From Parcubacteria group bacterium GW2011_GWA2_47_7 (GTDB taxonomy: Bacteria; Patescibacteriota; Minisyncoccia; Phycocordibacterales; UBA6899): DNA of 16,530 nucleotides. The first letter of the stretch is position 1. Each line of letters starts with the position of its first letter. Positions 1-5,454 of the stretch are shown here, in pieces. Made by a program: the position numbers and the translations under genes. The notes beneath the pieces are model-generated. The model saw only the letters and a list, made by a program, of their open reading frames with translations. It did not search any database and was not told where the DNA came from. The DNA is taken from assembly GCA_000999395.1 (NCBI GenBank), contig LCOM01000028.1, positions 1 through 16,530 on the forward strand, in the 5' to 3' direction.

Positions 1-752
1 CTCTTAATCTCGTCGGCAGCAGCGGCAGACTGTTCAGCAAGCTTACGGATTTCGTCTGCAACGACAGAAAATCCACGCCCCGCATCACCAGCACGCGCCG
101 CTTCAATTGCCGCGTTAAGCGAAAGTAAGTTTGTTTGCTCTGAAATTTTTGTGATAGTATCAACAATCGTTCGAATTTCTCGGGAGCGATTACCCATCGT
201 TCTCGCAATGACGGCAGTATCAGTTGTCATTTTGCGGATTTGGTCGAGGCTTTTTTGTGATTGCTCTCCCTTTGCTCCTGCTTGCTGTGTCACCTGAGAA
301 ACGTCTTTTGCCATACGTGACGCCTGCTCGGCAGTCACAAACATATCTTGAGCACCAGTTGCCATTTCAAGAATTGAACGTGAGATCGATTCTGCTTGAG
401 TAGATTGCGCAACAGCCCCTTGTGCGACTCGCTCTGCGATACCGGCATTATTCTGGGCTGACGCTGCGACCTGCTGTGAAGTTGCCGCAAGCGATGTTCC
501 TGCTAAGGAAATTTGTTCGCTCGCTTTTCGGAGAGGTACGATGAGTGCGCGAATATTTATAATTGTAATAATAATCGCTATAAACAAAAGCACCCCGAAA
601 TTGATAAATGCAATCGTGTTACTGAGGTATCCACTGCCAAATAGAAATCCGATGAATGCGACCAAAACCATTGGGACGATGAGTCCTATCGCGAGGCGAA
701 TAGCGATACTCCCTGATTTATACGAACTGCTGAAATATGAATTCATCGCCAT
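1..752 (-). CDS. Methyl-accepting chemotaxis protein-like receptor without sensor domain (3' part outside window)
   Basis: This is a partial gene with 250 codons visible; the C-terminus lies beyond base 1. The last visible part carries the chemoreceptor signalling tip, with ISEQTNLLSLNAAIEAARAG, then GRGFSVVADEIRKLAEQS. That is close to the CheA/CheW-contacting hairpin of the MCP family. The N-terminus has two hydrophobic segments (about residues 16-36 and 45-65) separated by only a few residues, so there is no room for a periplasmic ligand domain. After TM2 only a short HAMP-like start (IVPLRKASEQ) is visible before an Ala/Gln/Ser-rich coiled coil. The start at 752 is chosen because an in-frame TGA lies directly upstream, and an extended -10 (TGG TATGAT, 759-767) ends six bases before the ATG, predicting a leaderless mRNA. 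No che genes are in the window. It may sense internal or membrane state, or serve type IV pili; that is inference. Confidence 0.9.
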   Translation of the reverse strand, partial: MAMNSYFSSSYKSGSIAIRLAIGLIVPMVLVAFIGFLFGSGYLSNTIAFINFGVLLFIAIIITIINIRALIVPLRKASEQISLAGTSLAATSQQVAASAQNNAGIAERVAQGAVAQSTQAESISRSILEMATGAQDMFVTAEQASRMAKDVSQVTQQAGAKGEQSQKSLDQIRKMTTDTAVIARTMGNRSREIRTIVDTITKISEQTNLLSLNAAIEAARAGDAGRGFSVVADEIRKLAEQSAAAADEIK

Positions 753-758
753 GCATCA

Positions 759-767
759 ATCATACCA
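759..767 (-). promoter_or_regulatory. Extended -10 promoter of the chemoreceptor gene
   Basis: On the minus strand TGG TATGAT is followed by six bases and the ATG at 752. Transcription would start at the A of the start codon. No convincing -35 is seen, as expected for a TGN-extended -10. Confidence 0.6.
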
Positions 768-800
768 GATGTTGTGATTTTGCGCTTATGGTATGTGGAC

Positions 801-828
801 AAAAAAGACCCTCAAATATTGGGTCTTT
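801..828 (-). terminator. Rho-independent terminator after gmk
   Basis: Arms 804-811 and 821-828 (AAAGACCC/GGGTCTTT) pair perfectly over eight bases around a nine-base loop. Read on the minus strand the hairpin is followed by a run of six T (801-806). It lies 12 bases past the gmk stop. Confidence 0.8.
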
Positions 829-839
829 CACATGGTAGG

Positions 840-1433
840 TTATAAATACTTCTCGTCAGTGTGTCGATAGAACTGAATGAGTGAAACGAACTGTTTCGTT
901 GCCTTGTCAAGTCTACCATCTTCATTCGTGATGATTTCATTACACAAGTTGGCTTTTGCCCACTCCTTATCGTATTCAGAAAGGCGTTTTCTGATTGAAT
1001 CTTGTGACGCACCGCGATCGCGTAGGCGTTTCTTGAGTTCCGATTTCGGTACGTGAATATAGATACTCCACGCGTCGGGATATATACGCATGAGGGTTTC
1101 AGCACCTTGAATATCGACAGTCGCAAATACGACTTTTGCGGAGCGGCGAGCTTTCTCTACATCACTCTTGAGTGTCCCATAGGAGCGACCATACACTTCC
1201 GCATACTCGGCAAATTCATTGTTTGCCAATCGTTGAGCGAATTCCTCATTGGTAAAAAATCGGTAATCAACACCATCAATTTCCATGATGCCGTCATTTA
1301 CGCGAATCTGTCGGGTGGTGCAGGTGATGACGCGCTTACCAAGTCTGCGTGCAATAACCCGATTGACGAGCGTCGTTTTGCCGGCACCAGACGCACCGGT
1401 GATGATAAAGAGCGAACCCAGTTGCTTTATCAT
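840..1433 (-). CDS. gmk: Guanylate kinase
   Basis: This enzyme phosphorylates GMP or dGMP with ATP to the diphosphate in the cytoplasm, an essential step of purine nucleotide supply. The 197-residue length fits the family (about 200). The P-loop GASGAGKTT is at residues 13-21. The GMP-binding part follows with CTTRQIR (38-44), GVDYRFF (54-60) and EYAEVYGRSYGTL (76-88). DIQGA (107-111) is the Walker B-like DVD/IQGA segment, and the Arg-rich lid is RLRDRGASQDSIRKRL (136-151). The start is supported by a strong AGGAGG Shine-Dalgarno about five bases before the ATG. This makes gmk one of the leadered genes here. A possible -10, TATAAC (1463-1468, minus strand), lies about 30 bases upstream. A clear terminator follows. 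Confidence 0.97.
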   Translation of the reverse strand: MIKQLGSLFIITGASGAGKTTLVNRVIARRLGKRVITCTTRQIRVNDGIMEIDGVDYRFFTNEEFAQRLANNEFAEYAEVYGRSYGTLKSDVEKARRSAKVVFATVDIQGAETLMRIYPDAWSIYIHVPKSELKKRLRDRGASQDSIRKRLSEYDKEWAKANLCNEIITNEDGRLDKATKQFVSLIQFYRHTDEKYL

Positions 1434-1492
1434 TAAACCTCCTGAGCAAAATGTCTTCCTTCGTTATATCTTGATGGGATTCAGCGTGCCAC

Positions 1493-1521
1493 TTGCAAAC
1501 ATTACTAGAGTGTTCCATAAT
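1493..1521 (+). promoter_or_regulatory. Sigma70-type promoter reading rightward into the structured region
   Basis: TTGCAA (1493-1498), a 17-base spacer, then CATAAT (1516-1521). A transcript starting near 1528 would cross the hairpins at 1579-1632 and 1682-1703 and the 51-codon ORF, and end at the terminator at 1877-1902, giving an RNA of about 375 bases. Found by eye only. Confidence 0.45.
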
Positions 1522-1578
1522 GTAATCAGTAAGGTATCGATGGACAGTTGTTCATTGTAATCCCACAGACTGGCTTCA

Positions 1579-1632
1579 CCCTCCCCGAGTACGCGAGATT
1601 AATCGTAGCGATTCTTTCGTACCCGGGGAGGG
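1579..1632 (+). repeat. Strong inverted repeat / RNA hairpin
   Basis: CCCTCCCCGAGTACG (1579-1593) and CGTACCCGGGGAGGG (1618-1632) pair over 14 of 15 positions with one A/C mismatch. The 24-base interior contains a smaller hairpin AATCG-TAG-CGATT (1601-1613). There is no T-run after it, so it is not a terminator. It lies in the intergenic region 1434-1699, between the possible promoter at 1493-1521 and the small ORF. It may be a leader structure, an independent RNA or a protein-binding site. I do not recognise a known RNA family. Confidence 0.6.
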
Positions 1633-1681
1633 AACGGATGCGCTTAGTCGTCCAAGTCTTGTCGTCGAACAAGATGTCTCT

Positions 1682-1703
1682 CCATAACCAAAAAACGTTA
1701 TGG
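1682..1703 (+). promoter_or_regulatory. Hairpin covering the start codon of the small ORF
   Basis: CCATAAC (1682-1688) pairs perfectly with GTTATGG (1697-1703) around an eight-base loop. The right arm contains the ATG at 1700-1702. In a transcript from upstream this would bury the start codon, which suggests translational control. Inference from base pairing only. Confidence 0.4.
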
Positions 1704-1855
1704 GAATCTTCAAGGCTCTTGGGCTTGGGCTTGCTATCGTTATCCTGAAGCTCCTCATGTCGGATGTCATGTCCGGATTTGAGGGGACCCTCTTAGCGTT
1801 CTTTGGGCTCACTCAGACGATACTGCAAAACATGCAGTCGAATGTCTCGGGGTAA
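1700..1855 (+). CDS. Small hydrophobic protein of 51 residues, unknown function
   Basis: The ORF begins MGIFKALGLGLAIVILKLL, a single membrane helix. An acidic/Gly stretch (SDVMSGFEG) follows, and then a second amphipathic or hydrophobic part ending QNMQSNVSG. An in-frame TAA lies at 1685-1687 just upstream, so ATG 1700 is the only plausible ATG start. The stop is 21 bases before a strong terminator hairpin, and a possible promoter lies upstream at 1493-1521. Both support a real transcription unit here. No Shine-Dalgarno is visible, and the start codon sits in a seven-base-pair hairpin. I do not recognise the family. A small membrane peptide (regulatory, toxin-like or a subunit) is possible, but nothing in the sequence decides this. 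The minus-strand reading of the same bases has no such character. Confidence 0.5.
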   Translation: MGIFKALGLGLAIVILKLLMSDVMSGFEGTLLAFFGLTQTILQNMQSNVSG

Positions 1856-1876
1856 GCGTTCATTCCTCCCCAAATC

Positions 1877-1902
1877 AAAACCCGCCACACGGCGGGTTTT
1901 TT
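1877..1902 (+). terminator. Bidirectional terminator between the small ORF and the histidine phosphatase gene
   Basis: AAAACCCGCC (1877-1886) and GGCGGGTTTT (1891-1900) pair perfectly around a four-base loop. T-runs follow on the plus strand (1897-1902), and a shorter one on the minus strand. It serves the convergent genes on both sides. Confidence 0.85.
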
Positions 1903-1908
1903 AGTACA

Positions 1909-2442
1909 TTACGGAATTTCAAAAATATGCTGCGATGCAGGGAGAACCGTTTCGGGGATTACTGCACACGGATAGAGGTCATAGAGAATACGGATGATTC
2001 CTCGGTGCGTCACAAGCATTACGATGGATTCTTTTTTCGTCTTCAGTTTCGCAATAAACATTTGAATACGCTTGGTGACATCTTCCACTGACTCACCACC
2101 ATAAGGGCGGTAGTCATAGTGACCCTCAAGGTCAGCTTCCACGATTTTTTGGTCGACCTCACTACGAAGCATCCCTGATAGAGAGCCGAAATCACGTTCC
2201 ACAATTTCAGGTGCGTCCACGATGGGGAGGTGAAAACGTTCATTTAAAATGCGTACTGTTTCCTGCGTCCGCAAAAGAGGGGAAGCATAAATGATTTCTG
2301 GTGTTACTGACAGTCTGTCTCGCAGTGTAATGACCATTTCACGCCCATCTGCTGTAAGTCCAAGGTTTGGACCCTTACATCCCTGCATGCGGTTCTCTTT
2401 ATTGAGGTCGGTCTCTCCATGGCGGATAACGATGAGTTTCAT
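1909..2442 (-). CDS. Histidine phosphatase superfamily protein (phosphoglycerate mutase-like)
   Basis: At 177 residues this is a single-domain member of the 2H phosphatase superfamily. The phosphorylated histidine lies in VIRHGETDLN (R7, H8, G9). The second Arg is in ASPLLRTQET (R58), the acid/base Glu is near E82 in EIVERDFG, and the second catalytic His is in VTHRG (H146). These residues support phosphatase or mutase chemistry. The substrate cannot be read from the sequence: the family includes phosphoglycerate mutases, alpha-ribazole phosphatase and sugar phosphatases, and the short length argues for a phosphatase. The gene is leaderless by position: TGG TATACT (2449-2457) ends six bases before the ATG. 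It is divergent from the RNA methyltransferase gene and shares a 64-base intergenic region with it. Confidence 0.93.
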   Translation of the reverse strand: MKLIVIRHGETDLNKENRMQGCKGPNLGLTADGREMVITLRDRLSVTPEIIYASPLLRTQETVRILNERFHLPIVDAPEIVERDFGSLSGMLRSEVDQKIVEADLEGHYDYRPYGGESVEDVTKRIQMFIAKLKTKKESIVMLVTHRGIIRILYDLYPCAVIPETVLPASQHIFEIP

Positions 2443-2448
2443 TGAAAT

Positions 2449-2457
2449 AGTATACCA
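2449..2457 (-). promoter_or_regulatory. Extended -10 promoter of the histidine phosphatase gene
   Basis: Minus-strand TGG TATACT, then six bases (ATTTCA), then the ATG at 2442. This predicts a leaderless transcript. Confidence 0.6.
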
Positions 2458-2506
2458 GAATCATGACCCATGGACTTACTATCAATAATTGTCTAAGCTA
2501 AGCACC

Positions 2507-3802
2507 ATGCAAAAAGTATTCACGATGAAGGCGGAAAAGATTGCGCACGATGGGGCGGCAGAAGGACTACATGAAGGCAAGCCCGTGCGCGTACACGGCA
2601 TGCTTCTCGGCGAAGAGGCGGTGGTTGAGGCAACGAAGAAACACGGTATTTATATTGGAGTTATCAAGGAGATCATTACCGGCTCACCCTCGCGCAAGAA
2701 TCCCGAGGAGACGCATTATCTTTCCTGTAGTCCGTGGCAGATTGCGGACTATGCCACACAGCTTGGACTCAAGCACGAGATACTCTCGTCACTGTGGAGT
2801 TATTATGACGGTGCACCAAAGCCGACATTTGTCCCTGCGGATAAGTTTTATGGGTATCGCACAAAGGTAGAGTTTAGTTTTACTGATAGAGATGGAGACC
2901 GAGAGCTACCGCTTTCGATTGCATTCCATGAGCGCGGAGGGGGATACAGAAGGCTCGCCCTCGACAAAGGATGCGCCCTTGTGTCAGACAACATGAATCG
3001 CGTTGCACTCGCAATCGTCGCCAAGCTTCGAGCGGAGGGGTACACCACAAAAGAGCTGAAGACTCTTGTTGTGCGTGAGAGCAAGTCAAACGGAAAGTTG
3101 CTCGCTATTCTTTATGCTAAGGCGGAAACAATATCGGAATTTTCAGTCACGGATATTGAGGGGCTTTCGGGTTTTATTGTTTTTCATTCAACAGAGAAGT
3201 CGCCTGCATCTGTTCCGACAAAAGAGTTGTGGCGCGTGGGGGAGGATTATCTTCACGAAGTAGTTTCCGGAGTCGATATCGTGTATTCGTGGGACTCGTT
3301 CTTTCAGAACAATATCCCCGTCTTTGAGGTTGCGATGAAAGCTATGCAGGAAGCAATTCCTGCGAACGCAAATGTGCTCGAGCTTTATTCAGGAGTTGGA
3401 ACAATAGGGCTCGTTCTTGCGAAGAAAGCGAAGCATGTGCATGGGGTGGAAATCGTTCAGGGTGCGGTAGATTCTGCAAAGCAGAATGCGGAAAACGCCA
3501 AGCTCACCAATTATGTCGCCGAGTGTATTCCGGCAGAAAAAATGGACGCGCGATTGCTCGACAAGAAAGACGTCCTGGTGCTTGACCCACCACGCTCCGG
3601 TCTCCACCCGAAGGTTATCGGCATGATACTTGAAAAACGCCCGCCAAAGATTGTGTATTTATCGTGCAACCCAGAGACGCAGGCACGTGATTTCTCGCTC
3701 CTTAAAGAGCTCTATGCCGTGGAGAGCATAACGGGTTATGATTTCTATCCGAACACACCACACTTGGAATCCCTAGCAATATTGAATTTAAAAGGTTTAT
3801 AA
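2507..3802 (+). CDS. Class I SAM-dependent RNA (uracil-5-)-methyltransferase, TrmA/RumA (RlmD) family
   Basis: The protein has 431 residues from the ATG at 2507. A TRAM-like RNA-binding beta domain comes first (about 1-60), followed by the insertion region and a Rossmann methyltransferase domain. Family signatures are FFQNN (265-269), SAM motif I ELYSGVGTIGL (292-302), DPPRSG (360-365), the catalytic Cys in SCNPETQARD (C387) and PNTPHLESLAIL (416-427). It should methylate C5 of a uridine in rRNA or tRNA. The Cys cluster that holds Fe-S in E. coli RlmD is absent (only one Cys, near 74), as in several bacterial homologues. Upstream in-frame TTG 2489 is possible, but the ATG better fits the TRAM start. 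No Shine-Dalgarno is seen. The target base cannot be decided here. Confidence 0.93.
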   Translation: MQKVFTMKAEKIAHDGAAEGLHEGKPVRVHGMLLGEEAVVEATKKHGIYIGVIKEIITGSPSRKNPEETHYLSCSPWQIADYATQLGLKHEILSSLWSYYDGAPKPTFVPADKFYGYRTKVEFSFTDRDGDRELPLSIAFHERGGGYRRLALDKGCALVSDNMNRVALAIVAKLRAEGYTTKELKTLVVRESKSNGKLLAILYAKAETISEFSVTDIEGLSGFIVFHSTEKSPASVPTKELWRVGEDYLHEVVSGVDIVYSWDSFFQNNIPVFEVAMKAMQEAIPANANVLELYSGVGTIGLVLAKKAKHVHGVEIVQGAVDSAKQNAENAKLTNYVAECIPAEKMDARLLDKKDVLVLDPPRSGLHPKVIGMILEKRPPKIVYLSCNPETQARDFSLLKELYAVESITGYDFYPNTPHLESLAILNLKGL

Positions 3803-3815
3803 GGTAGATTACTCA

Positions 3816-3821
3816 TATAAT
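3816..3821 (+). promoter_or_regulatory. Consensus -10 before the 26-residue basic peptide gene
   Basis: A perfect TATAAT stands nine bases before the ATG at 3831, leaving at most a two- to three-base leader. No clear -35 is seen. Confidence 0.55.
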
Positions 3822-3830
3822 ATTTATTTT

Positions 3831-3911
3831 ATGGCAAACAAAAAAGAAAAAGCATCTCAGCGAAAGAAGTCTCACCGTGCGGGTAAAGACGTCAGCGCTC
3901 GACATCGATAA
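3831..3911 (+). CDS. Very small, highly basic protein (26 residues)
   Basis: The ORF starts MANKKEKASQRKKSH and ends DVSARHR. Ten of 26 residues are Lys or Arg, two more are His, and only two are acidic, as in small ribosome- or nucleic-acid-binding proteins. It has its own consensus -10 (3816-3821) directly upstream and a terminator starting seven bases after the stop. It is therefore neatly framed as a monocistronic unit in the gap after the RNA methyltransferase gene. I do not recognise the family; it does not match the small ribosomal protein bTHX that I know. A ribosome-associated role is only a guess from its charge. It could also be a chance ORF, but promoter, ORF and terminator together make that less likely. 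Confidence 0.6.
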   Translation: MANKKEKASQRKKSHRAGKDVSARHR

Positions 3912-3918
3912 AACACAC

Positions 3919-3945
3919 CCCTCGCAGTACGAGGGTTTGTTTTTA
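3919..3945 (+). terminator. Terminator after the 26-residue gene, possibly bidirectional
   Basis: CCCTCG (3919-3924) pairs with CGAGGG (3930-3935) around loop CAGTA, followed by TTTGTTTTT. An A-rich flank on the left gives a weaker T-run for the minus-strand membrane protein gene that ends at 3943. Confidence 0.75.
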
Positions 3946-4533
3946 AGCGAGGATGTGTCTTTTGTGAAGAGTCATCAACGCCACTGCCAAATGCAGAGGG
4001 ATCATCGTAAGCGGATATATGAGGCACACGAAATTTCCGTCCCATCTCAATATGACGACTAGCGCGAGGAATGTATATGCGCTTGCCCAAACGAACCACG
4101 ACAATGATTTTTCATGAGAAGGATTTTTCCAAAGTGTGCGGTAAATGGGGATGAATGAAACAGCAACGATTCCCACTGAGAGGATATTTGCAAACGTAGC
4201 TGATCGAAATAGCCACCATGCGAAGCCTGCGAAGAAGCACAAACCAAAAGTAAACCATCCCAGAGTGTCAATTTGTCGAAACTTCCCGGTAGAAAGTGCA
4301 TATACAAAAATACATACTGTTGCCATTGCGCTTGCTAATGGAAGAAAATATTTTGCAGGATCGTCCGTCATCACCGCATAACTTGTTGACCCAAGAATAG
4401 CGAGACAAGTCCAAACGGACCAAGCGGCAGTGTTCGGTCTCGATTCGCCGTGAAATATCTGTTTGCCATACAGTATATACGCAGCGAGTTGAAGGAAGCC
4501 GGCGAGAATGCCCAATAAAAAACTAATGTTCAT
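3943..4533 (-). CDS. PQ-loop/SWEET-like integral membrane protein, unknown substrate
   Basis: This is a 196-residue, almost wholly hydrophobic protein with about six to seven membrane helices. Two similar blocks are visible: SRPNTAAWSVWTCLA (about 31-45) after a first helix, and EKSLSWFVWASAYTFL (about 139-154) in the second half. The pattern of Pro or Ser, then a Trp pair at the start of a helix, in two copies recalls PQ-loop/SemiSWEET-type proteins and a widespread Parcubacteria membrane family. Small-molecule transport is a reasonable but unproven role. The start has TGC TAGTGT (4540-4548) six bases upstream, a weak extended -10. A palindrome (4546-4565) lies on this promoter. It is convergent with the 26-residue gene. 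Confidence 0.75.
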   Translation of the reverse strand: MNISFLLGILAGFLQLAAYILYGKQIFHGESRPNTAAWSVWTCLAILGSTSYAVMTDDPAKYFLPLASAMATVCIFVYALSTGKFRQIDTLGWFTFGLCFFAGFAWWLFRSATFANILSVGIVAVSFIPIYRTLWKNPSHEKSLSWFVWASAYTFLALVVILRWDGNFVCLIYPLTMIPLHLAVALMTLHKRHILA

Positions 4534-4842
4534 TAAAATACACTAGCATCGAAATTCGTCGATGCATAGTTTCATATTATCTTGTGCGCTTGATTAAAAT
4601 ACATCAATAATTTCAGAGCGCAGGCATAGAGGGCTGCACCAAACATCACTCAATTCGCTCCTAATAAATTTAGTAGCTGATACGTGCGCCTCGCTCCGCT
4701 CACGTGTCCGGCCGAGTTCAAAAAAATGCGAGAACAATAAGCGTCGTACCGATCCACCTCAAAAAGCTAAACATAGACATATGAATGAGATAATAAACAA
4801 TACAATCAACACATTTGTTTATGTATTTGCAACAAGCCGTCG
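4534..4842 (-). other. Gene-free intergenic stretch of about 310 bases
   Basis: I see no convincing gene here on either strand. It holds the palindrome at 4546-4565 and a GC-rich patch near 4680-4715 with an ACGTG/CACGT inverted repeat (4682-4705). An AT-rich inverted repeat, ATAAACAA (4793-4800) and TTGTTTAT (4815-4822), with a 14-base spacer, follows the end of the 4843-5439 gene. It may act as a weak 3' stem for that gene. A 26-codon plus-strand ORF from 4781 has no supporting signals. Confidence 0.5.
4540..4565 (-). promoter_or_regulatory. Possible promoter with overlapping palindromic operator
   Basis: TGC TAGTGT (4540-4548, minus strand) ends six bases before the ATG at 4533. GCATCGA (4546-4552) and TCGATGC (4559-4565) form a perfect seven-base inverted repeat with a six-base spacer, touching the TGN element. 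This could be a repressor site. Confidence 0.35.
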
Positions 4843-5439
4843 TTACTCAAACCCCTGCTGAGGTCTACGTTCTTTTTTGAATACCACCGGAGCGTCGAGA
4901 AATCGTTCCCATTCGCGGATGTTGTGACGCAACTCTGCGTTCTTGAATGCGAGCAGTGTAAGTGCTTCCCACAAAAAGACCCACCCTCCGATAAAGAGCC
5001 CCTGCCCAAGGATTCCGAAAAGAACGGTCTTTTCGAATAGATATTCGAACGTCACCGCAATAGCAAGAAATGCTGCTCCAAAAAGAAAATACTTTAAGGC
5101 GTTTTTCAGGGAAACACGAAGCTCTTTTATGGACAGATAGTGGTTGAATTTGAAAAAATTGTGCAGACCCTCGATGCACTTTTCCTGCTTCTCCGGATCA
5201 ACCTCACCCTTGGGAAGAAAGAGAGCAATTGCGATCGGATGTTTCAATGATATTTCATCGGAGCACTGTTCAAGAAAGGTGCGGAGGTCTGGGTCGATGT
5301 CGCGTCGTTTGAACGGTGCGGGGTCCCATTCATTGAACATGTCTTCGTAATTATCAAGCGCGACCTCGATCATTAGGCGATTAGTGTCTTCGTGCGTGCG
5401 ATAAATTTGCGCAGTGCCGCTTTTTTTATTTATGCTCAT
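4843..5439 (-). CDS. Conserved-looking two-helix membrane protein, unknown function
   Basis: The protein has 198 residues. A soluble N-terminal part of about 110 residues contains the acidic/aromatic stretch NYEDMFNEWDPAPFKRRDID and an LRTFLEQCSDEI helix. Two hydrophobic helices follow (about 117-135 and 139-161), joined by a very short turn, and then a charged C-terminal tail (ELRHNIREWERFLDAP, then Lys/Arg-rich). No catalytic motif is visible and I cannot name the family. An architecture of cytoplasmic domain, hairpin anchor and cytoplasmic tail seems likely. The start is fixed by a consensus extended -10, TGA TATAAT (5446-5454), six bases before the ATG. That promoter lies in the 15-base gap after prmC and touches its stop region, so the gene can be transcribed apart from prmC. 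Confidence 0.85.
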   Translation of the reverse strand: MSINKKSGTAQIYRTHEDTNRLMIEVALDNYEDMFNEWDPAPFKRRDIDPDLRTFLEQCSDEISLKHPIAIALFLPKGEVDPEKQEKCIEGLHNFFKFNHYLSIKELRVSLKNALKYFLFGAAFLAIAVTFEYLFEKTVLFGILGQGLFIGGWVFLWEALTLLAFKNAELRHNIREWERFLDAPVVFKKERRPQQGFE

Positions 5440-5445
5440 TCTGTC

Positions 5446-5454
5446 ATTATATCA
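5446..5454 (-). promoter_or_regulatory. Consensus extended -10 (TGA TATAAT)
   Basis: Perfect TATAAT with upstream TGA, followed by six bases (GACAGA) and the ATG at 5439. It lies immediately after the prmC stop codon. Confidence 0.7.

Noticed and set aside
541..777. Plus-strand 78-codon ORF opposite the chemoreceptor N-terminus
   Set aside because: Its hydrophobic look is the mirror of the receptor's membrane helices; the minus strand carries the conserved MCP domain.
1336..1518. Minus-strand 60-codon ORF overlapping the gmk start
   Set aside because: Its start has no Shine-Dalgarno or promoter at the right distance, and two fifths of it simply overlap gmk in another frame.
4781..4861. A 26-codon plus-strand ORF in the gene-free stretch
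   Set aside because: There is no promoter or Shine-Dalgarno, its composition is AT-driven, and it overlaps the end of the minus-strand 4843-5439 gene.
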